Made by a program: the position numbers and the translations under genes
Notes under the pieces: model-generated
Database searches by the model: none
The model's input: the letters and a program-made list of their open reading frames with translations, nothing else
What the model was told of the DNA's origin: nothing
Part shown: positions 27,587 through 40,780 of the stretch, one piece after another
How the letters are laid out: every line of letters begins with the position of its first letter
Numbering within the stretch: position 1 is the stretch's first letter
Source of the DNA: Colletes latitarsis
Lineage: Eukaryota; Arthropoda; Insecta; Hymenoptera; Colletidae
Length of the DNA: 64,000 bases
Assembly (NCBI RefSeq): GCF_051014445.1
Contig: NW_027488377.1
Location: 5,208,001-5,272,000 of the forward strand
Direction of reading: 5' to 3'

Positions 27587-27762
27587 TGCGTTATCCACTA
27601 AAATATTTATCATGACCAGGTTTAATTGAATATTTCAGTGTGGTACCACATTACTACGTGATCCAAACCAGAAATAGCCCAGGATCTAGCCATGATGTAT
27701 GAAAAATATGCGAAAGTATGAGCCTGATGAGGGCAAATCCTAGACATAACCCAGACCTAACA
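27587..27762 (+). repeat. Representative type B monomer (176 bp)
   Basis: Type B shares the flanks with type A but carries agaaatagcccaggatc followed by tagccatgaagtatgag and aaatatgcgaaag in the middle; this copy has a gatgtatg variant. It is often preceded by ccaatcc rather than ccaaacc. Variants include caattatgag, caagtatgag and cagaatctgcccattaag, the last usually paired with ctactaaatt in place of the KpnI palindrome. Type B alternates irregularly with type A, and I see no strict AB dimer. Confidence 0.88.
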
Positions 27763-30700
27763 TGCGTTATCCTCTAAAATATTTATCAAGACCAGGTTTA
27801 ATTGATTGTTTCAGTGTGGTACCACATTACTACGTGATCCACACCAGAAAAAACCCAGGATCCGTTCAAGAAGTATGTGAAAAATGCGAAAGGATGTGTC
27901 TGATGAGGGCAAATTCCAGACCTATCCCAGACCTAACATGCGTTACCCTCAAAAATATTGATCGATACCAGGTTTAATCGACTGTTTCAGTGTGGTACCA
28001 CATTACTACGTGATCCAAACCAGAAAAAAACCCTGGAGCTGTTCAACAAGTACGTGAAGAATGCGAAAGTATGTGTCTGATGAGGGCAAATCCTAGACCT
28101 TACCCTGACATAACATGCGTTGTCCTCTAAAATATTTATCAAGACCAGGTTCAATTGAATGTTTCAGTGTGGTACCACATTACTACGTGATCCAAACCAG
28201 TAAAAACACATGATCCGTTCAACAAGTATATGAAGAATGCGAAAGTATGAGTCTGATGAGGGCAAATCCCAGGCCTAACCTAGACCTAACATGCGTTATG
28301 CTCATATATATTGAACGAAACCAGGTTTAATCGACTGTTTCAATGTGCTACTAAATTACTACGTGATCCAATCCACAAAAAGCCCAGAATCTGCCCATTA
28401 AGTATGAGAAATATGCGAAAGTACGAGCCTGATGAGAGCAAATCCCAGGCCTAACCTAGACCTAACATGCGTTATCCTCTAAAATATTTATCAAGACCAG
28501 GTTTAATTGAATGTTTCAGTGTGGTACCACACTACTGCGTGATCCAAACCAGAAAAAACCCAGGATCTGTTCAACAAGTATGTGAAGTATGCGAAAGTAT
28601 GAGTCTGATGAGGGCAAATCCCAGGCCTAACCCAGACCTAACTTGCGTTGTCCTCTAAAATATTGATGGAAACCAGGTTTAATTGACTGTTTCAGTGTTG
28701 CACTACATTACTACGTGATGCAATCCAGAAATAGCCCAGGATCTAGCCATGAAGTATGAGAAATATGCGAAAGTATGAGCCTGATGAGGGCAAATCCTAG
28801 ACCTAACCCAGACATAACTTGCGTTATCCTCTAAAATATTGATCGAAACCAGGTTTAATTGACTGTTTCAGTGTGGTGCCACATTACTACGTGATCCAAT
28901 CTATAAATAGCCCAGGATCTAGCCATGAAGTATGAGAAATATGCGAAGGTATGGGACTTATGGGGGCAAATCCCAGGCCTAACCTAGACCTAGCATGCGA
29001 TATCCTCTAAAATATTTATCAAGACCAGGTTTAATTGAATGTGTCAGTGTGGTACCACATTACTACGTGAACCAAACCAGTAAAAACACAGGATCCGTTC
29101 AACAAGTATGTGAAGAATTCGAAAGTATGAGTCTGATGAGTGAAAGTCCCAGGACTAACCTAGACCTAACATGCGTTATCCTGAATAATATTGATCGAAA
29201 CAAGGTTTAATCGACTGTGTCAGTGTGGCACCGCATTACTAAGTAATCCAAACCAGAAAAAAAACCAGGATCTGTTCAGCGAGTATGTGAAGTGTGCGAA
29301 ACTATGAGTCTGATGAGGGCAAATCCCAGAACTATCCCATACCTAACATGCGTTATCCTCTAAAATAGTGATCGAAACCAGGGTTAATTGACTGTTTCAG
29401 TGTGTTTCTACATTACTACGTGACCCAATCCAGAAAAAGCCCAGGATCTTGCCATCAATTATGAGAAATATGCGAAAGAATGAGCCTGATGAGAGCATAT
29501 CCCAGACCTAACCTAGACCTAACATGTGTTATCCTCTAAAATATTGATCGAAACCAGGTTTAATGGACTGTTTCAGTGTGGTACTACATTAGTACGTGAT
29601 GCAATCCAGAAATAGCCCAGGATCTATCCATGAATTATGAGAAATATGCGAAAGTATGAGCCTGATGAGGGCAAATCCTAGACCTAACCCAGACCTAACA
29701 TGCGTTATCCTCAAAAATATTGATCGAAACCAGGTTTAATGGACTGTTTCAGTGTGGTACCACATTACTACGTGATCCAAACTTGAAAAAACCCAGGATC
29801 TGTTCAACAAGTATGTGATGAATGCGAAAGTATGATCCTGACGAGGGCAAATCCTAGACCTAACCTAGACATAACATGCCTTATCCTCTAAAATATTAAT
29901 CGAAACCAGGTTTAATGGAATGTTTCAGTCTGGTACCACATTACTACGTGATCCAAAACCAGAAAAATCCCAGGATCTGTTAACAAGTATGTGAAAAACG
30001 CGAAAGTATGAGCCTGATGAGGGCAAATCCTAGACCTAACCCAGACCTAACATGCGTTATCCTCTAAAATATTTATCAAGACCAGGTTTAATTGATTGTT
30101 TCAGTGTGGTACCACATTACTACGTGATCCACACCAGAAAAAACCCAGGATCCGTTCAAGAAGTATGTGAAAAATGCGAAAGTATGTGTCTGATGAGTGA
30201 AAATCTCAGGGCTAACCTAGACCTAACATGCGTTATCCTCTAAAATATTGATCGAAACCAGGTTTAATTGACCGCTTTAGTGTGGTACCACATTACTACG
30301 TGATCCAAAGCAGAAAAGCCCTCGATCAGGTCAACATGCATGTCAAAACTGCGAAAGTATGACCCTGATGAGGGCAAATCCCAGACCTATCCCAGACCTA
30401 ACATGCGTTATCCTCAAAAATATTGATCGAAACCAGGTTTAATCGACTGTTTCAGTGTGGTACCACATTACTACGTGATCCAAACCAGTAAAAACACAGG
30501 ATCCGTTCAACAAGTATATGAAGAATGCGAAAGTATGAGTCTGATGAGGGCAAATCCCAGGTCTAACCTAGACCTAACATGCATTATCCTCTAAAATATT
30601 GATCGATACCAGGTTTAATGGACTGTTTCAGTGTGGTACCACATTACTATGTTATCCAAACCAGAAAAAACCCAGGATCTGTTCAAGAAGTATGTGAAAA

Positions 30701-31099
30701 ACGCGAAAGTATGAGCCTGATGAGGGCGAATCCCAGACCTATCCCAGACCTAACTTGCGTTATCCTCTAAAATATTTATCAAGACCAGGTTTAATTGATT
30801 GTTTCAGTGTGGTACCACATTACTACGTGATCCACACCAGAAAAAACCCAGGATCCGTTCAAGAAGTATGTGAAAAATGCGAAAGTATGTGTCTGATGAG
30901 TGAAAATCCCAGGCCTAACCTAGACCTAACATGCATTATCCTCTAAAATATTGATCGATACCAGGTTTAATGGACTGTTTCAGTGTGGTACCACATTACT
31001 ATGTGATCCAAACCAGAAAAAAACCCAGGATCTGTTCAAGAAGTATGTGAAAAACGCGAAAGTATGAGCCTGATGAGGGCGAATCCCAGACCTATCCCA

Positions 31100-34000
31100 G
31101 ACCTAACTTGCGTTATCCTCTAAAATATTGATCGAAACCAGGTTTAATTGACTGTTTCAGTGTGGTGCCACATTACTACGTGATCCAAACTATAAATAGC
31201 CCAGGATCTAGCCATGAAGTATGAGAAATATGCGAAGGTATGGGTCTTATGGGGGCAAATCCCAGGCCTAACCTAGACCTAGCATGCGATATCCTCTATA
31301 ATATTTATCAAGACCAGGTTTAATTGAATGTGTCAGTGTGGTACCACATTACTACGTGAACCAAACCAGTAAAAACACAGGATCCGTTCAACAAGTATGT
31401 GAAGAATGCGAAAGTATGAGTCTGATGAGTGAAAATCCCAGGACTAACCTAGACCTAACATGCGTTATCCTCAATGATATGGATCGAAACCAGGTTTAAT
31501 CGACTGTGTCAGTGTGGCACCGCATTACTAAGTAATCCAAACCAGAAAAAAAACCAGGATCTGTTCAGCGAGTATGTGAAGTGTGCGAAACTATGAGTCT
31601 GATGAGGGCAAATCCCAGAACTATCCCATACCTAACATGCGTTATCCTCTAAAATAGTGATCGAAACTATGGTTAATTGACTGTTTCAGTGTGGTTCTAC
31701 ATTACTACGTGCTCCAATCCAGAAAAAGCCCAGGATCTAGCCATCAATTATGAGAAATATGCGAAAGAATGAGCCTGATGAGAGCAAATCCCAGACCTAA
31801 CCTAGACCTAACATGTGTTATCCTCAAAAATATTGATCGAAACCAGGTTTAATGGACTGTTTCATTGTGGTACCACATTACTACGTGATCCAAACTAGAA
31901 AAAACCCAGGATCTGTTCAACAAGTATGTGATGAATGCGAAAGTATGAGTCTGATGAGTGAAAATCCCAGGCCTAACCTAGACCTAACATGCGTTATGCT
32001 CAAAAATATTTATCGAAACCAGGTTTAGTCGACTGTTTCAGTGTGGTACCACATTAATACGTGATCCAAACCAGAAAAAAACCTAGGATCTGTTCAACAA
32101 GTATGTGAAGTATGCGAAAGTATGAGTCTGATGAGGGCTAATCCCAGGCCTAACCTAGACATAACATGCGTTATCCTGTAAAATATTGATCGAAACCTGG
32201 TTGAGTGGACTGTTTCAGTGTGGTACCACACTACTGCGTGATCCAAACCAGAAAAAACCCAGGATCTGTTCAACAAGTATGTGAAAAATGCGAAAGTATG
32301 ATCCTGACGAGGGCAAATCCCAGACCTATCCCAGACCTAACATGCGTTGTCCTCTAAAATATTGATGGAAACCAGGTTTAATTGACTGTTTCAGTGTGGT
32401 ACTACATTACTACGTGATGCAATCCAGAAATAGCCCAGGATTTAGCCATCAATTATGAGAAATATGCGAAAGTATGACCCTGATGAGAGCAAATCCCAGA
32501 CCTAACCTAGACCTAACATGTGTTATCCTCAAAAATATTGATCGAAACCAGGTTTAATGGACTGTTTCAGTGTGGTACCACATTACTACGTGATCCAAAC
32601 TAGAAAAAACCCAGGATCTGTTCAACAAGTATGTGATGAATGCGAATGTATGAGTCTGATGAGTGAAAATCCCAGGCCTAACCTAGACCTAACATGCGTT
32701 ATGCTCAAAAATATTTATCGAAACCAGGTTTAGTCGAATGTTTCAGTGTGGTACCACATTAATACGTGATCCAAACCAGAAAAAAACCTAGGATCTGTTC
32801 AACAAGTATGTGAAGTATGCGAAAGTATGAGTCTGATGAGGGCTAATCCCAGGCCTAACCTAGACATAACATGCGTTATCCTGTAAAATATTGATCGAAA
32901 CCTGGTTGAGTGGACTGTTTCAGTGTGGTACCACACTACTGCGTGATCCAAACCAGAAAAAACCCAGGATCTGTTCAACAAGTATGTGAAAAATGCGAAA
33001 GTATGATCCTGACGAGGGCAAATCCCAGACCTATCCCAGACCTAACATGCGTTGTCCTCTAAAATATTGATGGAAACCAGGTTTAATTGACTGTTTCAGT
33101 GTGGTACTACATTACTACGTGATGCAATCCAGAAATAGCCCAGGATTTAGCCATCAATTATGAGAAATATGCGAAAGTATGACCCTGATGAGGGCAAATC
33201 CCAGACCTAACCGGGACCTAACATGCATTATCCTCAAAAATATTGATCGAAACCAGGTTTAATGGACTGTTTCAGTGTGGTACTACATTACTACGTGATG
33301 CAATCCAGAAATAGCCCAGGATCTAGCCATGAATTATGAGAAATATGCGAAAGTATGAGCCTGATGAGGGCAATTCCTAGACCTAACCCAGACCTAACAT
33401 GCGTTATGCTCAAAAATATTTATCGAAACCAGGTTTAATCGACTGTTTCAGTGTGCTACTAAATTACTACGTGATCCAATCCACAAAAAGCCCAGAATCT
33501 GCCCATCAAGTATGAGAAATATGCGAAAGTACGAGCCTGATGAGAGCAAATCCCGGACCTAACCTTGACCTAACACGCGTTATGCTCAAAAATATTGATC
33601 GAAACCAGGTTTAATTGACCGTTTTAGTGTGGTACCACATTACTACGTGATCCAAAGCAGAAAAGCCCTCGATCAGGTCAACATGCATGTCAAAACAGCG
33701 AAAGTATGACCCTGATGAGGGCAAATCCCAGACCTATCCCAGACCTAACATGCGTTATCCTCAAAAATATTGATCGAAGCCAGGTTTAATGGACTGTTTC
33801 AGTGTGGTACTACATTACTACGTGATGCAATCCCGAAATAGCCCAGGATCTAGCCATGAATTATGAGAAATATGCGAAAGTATGAGCCTGATGAGGGCAA
33901 TTCCTAGACCTAACCCAGACCTAACATGCGTTATCCTCAAAAATATTGATCGAAACCAGGTTTAATGGACTGTTTCAGTGTGGTACCACATTACTGCGTG

Positions 34001-37000
34001 ATCCAAACTAGAAAAAACACAGGATCCGTTCAACAAGTATATGAAGAATGCGAAAGTATGAGTCTGATGAGGGCAAATCCCAGGCCTGACCTAGACCTGA
34101 CATGCGTTATGCTCATATATATTGATCGAAACCAGGTTTAATCGACTGTTTCAGTGTGCTACTAAATTACTACGTGATCCAATCCACAAAAAGCCCAGAA
34201 TCTGCCCATCAAATATGAGAAATATGCGAAAGTACGAGCCTGATGAGAGCAAATCCCAGACCTAACCTAGACCTAACATGCGTTATGCTCAAAAATATTG
34301 ATCAAAACCAGGTTTAATCGTCTGTTTCAGTGTGGTACCACATTACTACGTGATCCAAACCGGAAAGAACCCAGGATCTGTTCAACAAGTATGTGAAGTA
34401 TGCGAAAGTATGAGCCTGATGAGGGCGAATCCCAGACCTATCCCAGACCTAACTTGCGTTATCCTCTAAAATATTTATCAAGACCAGGTTTAATTGATTG
34501 TTTCAGTGTGGTACCACATTACTACGTGATCCAAACCAGTAAAAACACAGGATCCGTTCAACAAGTATATGAAGAATGCGAAAGTATGAGTCTGATGAGG
34601 GCAAATCCCAGGCCTAACCCAGACCTAACTTGCGTTGTCCTCTAAAATATTGATGGAAACCAGGTTTAATTGACTGTTTCAGTGTTGCACTACATTACTA
34701 CGTGATGCAATCCAGAAATAGCCCAGGATCTAGCCATGAAGTATGAGAAATATGCGAAAGTATGAGCCTGATGAGGGCAAATCCTAGACCTAACCCAGAC
34801 ATAACTTGCGTTATCCTCTAAAATATTGATCGAAACCAGGTTTAATTGACTGTTTCAGTGTGGTGCCACATTACTACGTGATCCAATCTATAAATAGCCC
34901 AGGATCTAGCCATGAAGTATGAGAAATATGCGAAGGTATGGGTCTTATGGTGGCAAATCCCAGGCCTAACCTAGACCTAGCATGCGATATCCTCTAAAAT
35001 ATTTATCAAGACCAGGTTTAATTGAATGTGTCAGTGTGGTACCACATTACTACGTGAACCAAACCAGTAAAAACACAGGATCCGTTCAACAAGTATGTGA
35101 AGAATGCGAAAGTATGAGTCTGATGAGTGAAAATCCCAGGACTAACCTAGACCTAACATGCGTTATCCTCAATGATATGGATCGAAACCAGGTTTAATCG
35201 ACTGTGTCAGTGTGGCACCGCATTACTAAGTAATCCAAACCAGAAAAAAAACCAGGATCTGTTCAGCGAGTATGTGAAGTGTGCGAAACTATGAGTCTGA
35301 TGAGGGCAAATCCCAGAACTATCCCATACCTAACATGCGTTATCCTCTAAAATAGTGATCGAAACTATGGTTAATTGACTGTTTCAGTGTGGTTCTACAT
35401 TACTACGTGCTCCAATCCAGAAAAAGCCCAGGATCTAGCCATCAATTATGAGAAATATGCGAAAGAATGAGCCTGATGAGAGCAAATCCCAGACCTAACC
35501 TAGACCTAACATGTGTTATCCTCAAAAATATTGATCGAAACCAGGTTTAATGGACTGTTTCATTGTGGTACCACATTACTACGTGATCCAAACTAGAAAA
35601 AACCCAGGATCTGTTCAACAAGTATGTGATGAATGCGAAAGTATGAGTCTGATGAGTGAAAATCCCAGGCCTAACCTAGACCTAACATGCGTTATGCTCA
35701 AAAATATTTATCGAAACCAGGTTTAGTCGACTGTTTCAGTGTGGTACCACATTAATACGTGATCCAAACCAGAAAAAAACCTAGGATCTGTTCAACAAGT
35801 ATGTGAAGTATGCGAAAGTATGAGTCTGATGAGGGCTAATCCCAGGCCTAACCTAGACATAACATGCGTTATCCTGTAAAATATTGATCGAAACCTGGTT
35901 GAGTGGACTGTTTCAGTGTGGTACCACACTACTGCGTGATCCAAACCAGAAAAAACCCAGGATCTGTTCAACAAGTATGTGAAAAATGCGAAAGTATGAT
36001 CCTGACGAGGGCAAATCCCAGACCTATCCCAGACCTAACATGCGTTGTCCTCTAAAATATTGATGGAAACCAGGTTTAATTGACTGTTTCAGTGTGGTAC
36101 TACATTACTACGTGATGCAATCCAGAAATAGCCCAGGATTTAGCCATCAATTATGAGAAATATGCGAAAGTATGACCCTGATGAGAGCAAATCCCAGACC
36201 TAACCTAGACCTAACATGTGTTATCCTCAAAAATATTGATCGAAACCAGGTTTAATGGACTGTTTCAGTGTGGTACCACATTACTACGTGATCCAAACTA
36301 GAAAAAACCCAGGATCTGTTCAACAAGTATGTGATGAATGCGAATGTATGAGTCTGATGAGTGAAAATCCCAGGCCTAACCTAGACCTAACATGCGTTAT
36401 GCTCAAAAATATTTATCGAAACCAGGTTTAGTCGAATGTTTCAGTGTGGTACCACATTAATACGTGATCCAAACCAGAAAAAAACCTAGGATCTGTTCAA
36501 CAAGTATGTGAAGTATGCGAAAGTATGAGTCTGATGAGGGCTAATCCCAGGCCTAACCTAGACATAACATGCGTTATCCTGTAAAATATTGATCGAAACC
36601 TGGTTGAGTGGACTGTTTCAGTGTGGTACCACACTACTGCGTGATCCAAACCAGAAAAAACCCAGGATCTGTTCAACAAGTATGTGAAAAATGCGAAAGT
36701 ATGATCCTGACGAGGGCAAATCCCAGACCTATCCCAGACCTAACATGCGTTGTCCTCTAAAATATTGATGGAAACCAGGTTTAATTGACTGTTTCAGTGT
36801 GGTACTACATTACTACGTGATGCAATCCAGAAATAGCCCAGGATTTAGCCATCAATTATGAGAAATATGCGAAAGTATGACCCTGATGAGGGCAAATCCC
36901 AGACCTAACCGGGACCTAACATGCATTATCCTCAAAAATATTGATCGAAACCAGGTTTAATGGACTGTTTCAGTGTGGTACTACATTACTACGTGATGCA

Positions 37001-39195
37001 ATCCAGAAATAGCCCAGGATCTAGCCATGAATTATGAGAAATATGCGAAAGTATGAGCCTGATGAGGGCAATTCCTAGACCTAACCCAGACCTAACATGC
37101 GTTATGCTCAAAAATATTTATCGAAACCAGGTTTAATCGACTGTTTCAGTGTGCTACTAAATTACTACGTGATCCAATCCACAAAAAGCCCAGAATCTGC
37201 CCATCAAGTATGAGAAATATGCGAAAGTACGAGCCTGATGAGAGCAAATCCCGGACCTAACCTTGACCTAACACGCGTTATGCTCAAAAATATTGATCGA
37301 AACCAGGTTTAATTGACCGTTTTAGTGTGGTACCACATTACTACGTGATCCAAAGCAGAAAAGCCCTCGATCAGGTCAACATGCATGTCAAAACAGCGAA
37401 AGTATGACCCTGATGAGGGCAAATCCCAGACCTATCCCAGACCTAACATGCGTTATCCTCAAAAATATTGATCGAAGCCAGGTTTAATGGACTGTTTCAG
37501 TGTGGTACTACATTACTACGTGATGCAATCCCGAAATAGCCCAGGATCTAGCCATGAATTATGAGAAATATGCGAAAGTATGAGCCTGATGAGGGCAATT
37601 CCTAGACCTAACCCAGACCTAACATGCGTTATCCTCAAAAATATTGATCGAAACCAGGTTTAATGGACTGTTTCAGTGTGGTACCACATTACTGCGTGAT
37701 CCAAACTAGAAAAAACACAGGATCCGTTCAACAAGTATATGAAGAATGCGAAAGTATGAGTCTGATGAGGGCAAATCCCAGGCCTGACCTAGACCTGACA
37801 TGCGTTATGCTCATATATATTGATCGAAACCAGGTTTAATCGACTGTTTCAGTGTGCTACTAAATTACTACGTGATCCAATCCACAAAAAGCCCAGAATC
37901 TGCCCATCAAATATGAGAAATATGCGAAAGTACGAGCCTGATGAGAGCAAATCCCAGACCTAACCTAGACCTAACATGCGTTATGCTCAAAAATATTGAT
38001 CAAAACCAGGTTTAATCGTCTGTTTCAGTGTGGTACCACATTACTACGTGATCCAAACCGGAAAGAACCCAGGATCTGTTCAACAAGTATGTGAAGTATG
38101 CGAAAGTATGAGCCTGATGAGGGCGAATCCCAGACCTATCCCAGACCTAACTTGCGTTATCCTCTAAAATATTTATCAAGACCAGGTTTAATTGATTGTT
38201 TCAGTGTGGTACCACATTACTACGTGATCCAAACCAGTAAAAACACAGGATCCGTTCAACAAGTATATGAAGAATGCGAAAGTATGAGTCTGATGAGGGC
38301 AAATCCCAGGCCTAACCCAGACCTAACTTGCGTTGTCCTCTAAAATATTGATGGAAACCAGGTTTAATTGACTGTTTCAGTGTTGCACTACATTACTACG
38401 TGATGCAATCCAGAAATAGCCCAGGATCTAGCCATGAAGTATGAGAAATATGCGAAAGTATGAGCCTGATGAGGGCAAATCCTAGACCTAACCCAGACAT
38501 AACTTGCGTTATCCTCTAAAATATTGATCGAAACCAGGTTTAATTGACTGTTTCAGTGTGGTGCCACATTACTACGTGATCCAATCTATAAATAGCCCAG
38601 GATCTAGCCATGAAGTATGAGAAATATGCGAAGGTATGGGTCTTATGGTGGCAAATCCCAGGCCTAACCTAGACCTAGCATGCGATATCCTCTAAAATAT
38701 TTATCAAGACCAGGTTTAATTGAATGTGTCAGTGTGGTACCACATTACTACGTGAACCAAACCAGTAAAAACACAGGATCCGTTCAACAAGTATGTGAAG
38801 AATGCGAAAGTATGAGTCTGATGAGTGAAAATCCCAGGACTAACCTAGACCTAACATGCGTTATCCTCAATGATATGGATCGAAACCAGGTTTAATCGAC
38901 TGTGTCAGTGTGGCACCGCATTACTAAGTAATCCAAACCAGAAAAAAAACCAGGATCTGTTCAGCGAGTATGTGAAGTGTGCGAAACTATGAGTCTGATG
39001 AGGGCAAATCCCAGAACTATCCCATACCTAACATGCGTTATCCTCTAAAATAGTGACCGAAACTATGGTTAATTGACTGTTTCAGTGTGGTTCTACATTA
39101 CTACGTGCTCCAATCCAGAAAAAGCCCAGGATCTAGCCATCAATTATGAGAAATATGCGAAAGAATGCGCCTGATGAGAGCAAATCCCAGACCTA
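31100..39195. repeat. 21-monomer (3698-bp) tandem duplication
   Basis: Two consecutive 3698-bp units (about 31100-34797 and 34798-38495) and part of a third. Landmarks pair at 31284/34982/38680, 32094/35792, 32799/36497 and 34400/38098. The private tttcattgtgg lies at about 31860 and 35558. In copy 2 of block L (48.0-52.5 kb) there is only one full unit plus the partial one, so this is either an extra duplication in copy 1 or a loss in copy 2. Confidence 0.88.
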
Positions 39196-40780
39196 ACCCA
39201 GACCTAACATGCGTTATCCTCAAAAATATTGATCGAAACCAGGTTTAATGGACTGTTTCAGTGTGGTACCACATTACTGCGTGATCCAAACTAGAAAAAA
39301 CACAGGATCCGTTCAACAAGTATATGAAGAATGCGAAAGTATGAGTCTGATGAGGGCAAATCCCAGGCCTGACCTAGACCTGACATGCGTTATGCTCATA
39401 TATATTGATCGAAACCAGGTTTAATCGACTGTTTCAGTGTGCTACTAAATTACTACGTGATCCAATCCACAAAAAGCCCAGAATCTGCCCATCAAATATG
39501 AGAAATATGCGAAAGTACGAGCCTGATGAGAGCAAATCCCAGACCTAACCTAGACCTAACATGCGTTATGCTCAAAAATATTGATCAAAACCAGGTTTAA
39601 TCGTCTGTTTCAGTGTGGTACCACATTACTACGTGATCCAAACCGGAAAGAACCCAGGATCTGTTCAACAAGTATGTGAAGTATGCGAAAGTATGAGCCT
39701 GATGAGGGCGAATCCCAGACCTATCCCAGACCTAACTTGCGTTATCCTCTAAAATATTTATCAAGACCAGGTTTAATTGATTGTTTCAGTGTGGTACCAC
39801 ATTACTACGTGATCCAAACCAGTAAAAACACAGGATCCGTTCAACAAGTATATGAAGAATGCGAAAGTATGAGTCTGATGAGGGCAAATCCCAGGCCTAA
39901 CCCAGACCTAACTTGCGTTGTCCTCTAAAATATTGATGGAAACCAGGTTTAATTGACTGTTTCAGTGTTGCACTACATTACTACGTGATGCAATCCAGAA
40001 ATAGCCCAGGATCTAGCCATGAAGTATGAGAAATATGCGAAAGTATGAGCCTGATGAGGGCAAATCCTAGACCTAACCCAGACATAACTTGCGTTATCCT
40101 CTAAAATATTGATCGAAACCAGGTTTAATTGACTGTTTCAGTGTGGTGCCACATTACTACGTGATCCAATCTATAAATAGCCCAGGATCTAGCCATGAAG
40201 TATGAGAAATATGCGAAGGTATGGGTCTTATGGTGGCAAATCCCAGGCCTAACCTAGACCTAGCATGCGATATCCTCTAAAATATTTATCAAGACCAGGT
40301 TTAATTGAATGTGTCAGTGTGGTACCACATTACTACGTGAACCAAACCAGTAAAAACACAGGATCCGTTCAACAAGTATGTGAAGAATGCGAAAGTATGA
40401 GTCTGATGAGTGAAAATCCCAGGACTAACCTAGACCTAACATGCGTTATCCTCAATGATATGGATCGAAACCAGGTTTAATCGACTGTGTCAGTGTGGCA
40501 CCGCATTACTAAGTAATCCAAACCAGAAAAAAAACCAGGATCTGTTCAGCGAGTATGTGAAGTGTGCGAAACTATGAGTCTGATGAGGGCAAATCCCAGA
40601 ACTATCCCATACCTAACATGCGTTATCCTCTAAAATAGTGACCGAAACTATGGTTAATTGACTGTTTCAGTGTGGTTCTACATTACTACGTGCTCCAATC
40701 CAGAAAAAGCCCAGGATCTAGCCATCAATTATGAGAAATATGCGAAAGAATGCGCCTGATGAGAGCAAATCCCAGACCTA
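37610..40780. repeat. Nine-monomer (1585-bp) tandem duplication
   Basis: Two units, about 37610-39194 and 39195-40779, with landmarks 38098/39683 and 38680/40265. The join is marked by gaatgcgcctgatgagagc passing into aacccagacctaac near 39165-39200. The sequence content differs from the nine-monomer unit at 7.1-10.3 kb, so this is an independent event of the same size. The earlier 21-monomer unit (33.9-35.5 kb) contains the corresponding segment only once. Confidence 0.88.

Larger units (their letters stand above)
24990..30090. repeat. Segmental duplication P, copy 2 (about 5.1 kb)
   Basis: Second copy of block P. The join near 24988 lies inside a monomer that begins like the block end (tttaagtgattgtttcag) and continues with the ccctggagctg subvariant found at the block start. 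Shared private variants include acttgaaaaaaccc (24675 and 29781), gaattcgaaagtatg (about 24008 and 29114) and gatctatccatgaa (about 24515 and 29621). Confidence 0.87.

Noticed and set aside
29810..29830. Box C/D snoRNA words (gtgatga, ctga)
   Set aside because: The two words lie only a few tens of bases apart, with no terminal stem. They are in variant monomers only and are expected by chance in a repeated sequence.
32094..32276. Recurrent 60-codon reverse-strand reading frame
   Set aside because: It is the antisense of a cctggttgag-type monomer pair, copied by the duplications. A single base change (cctgg to ccagg) removes it near 42.5 kb and 55.9 kb without other consequence.
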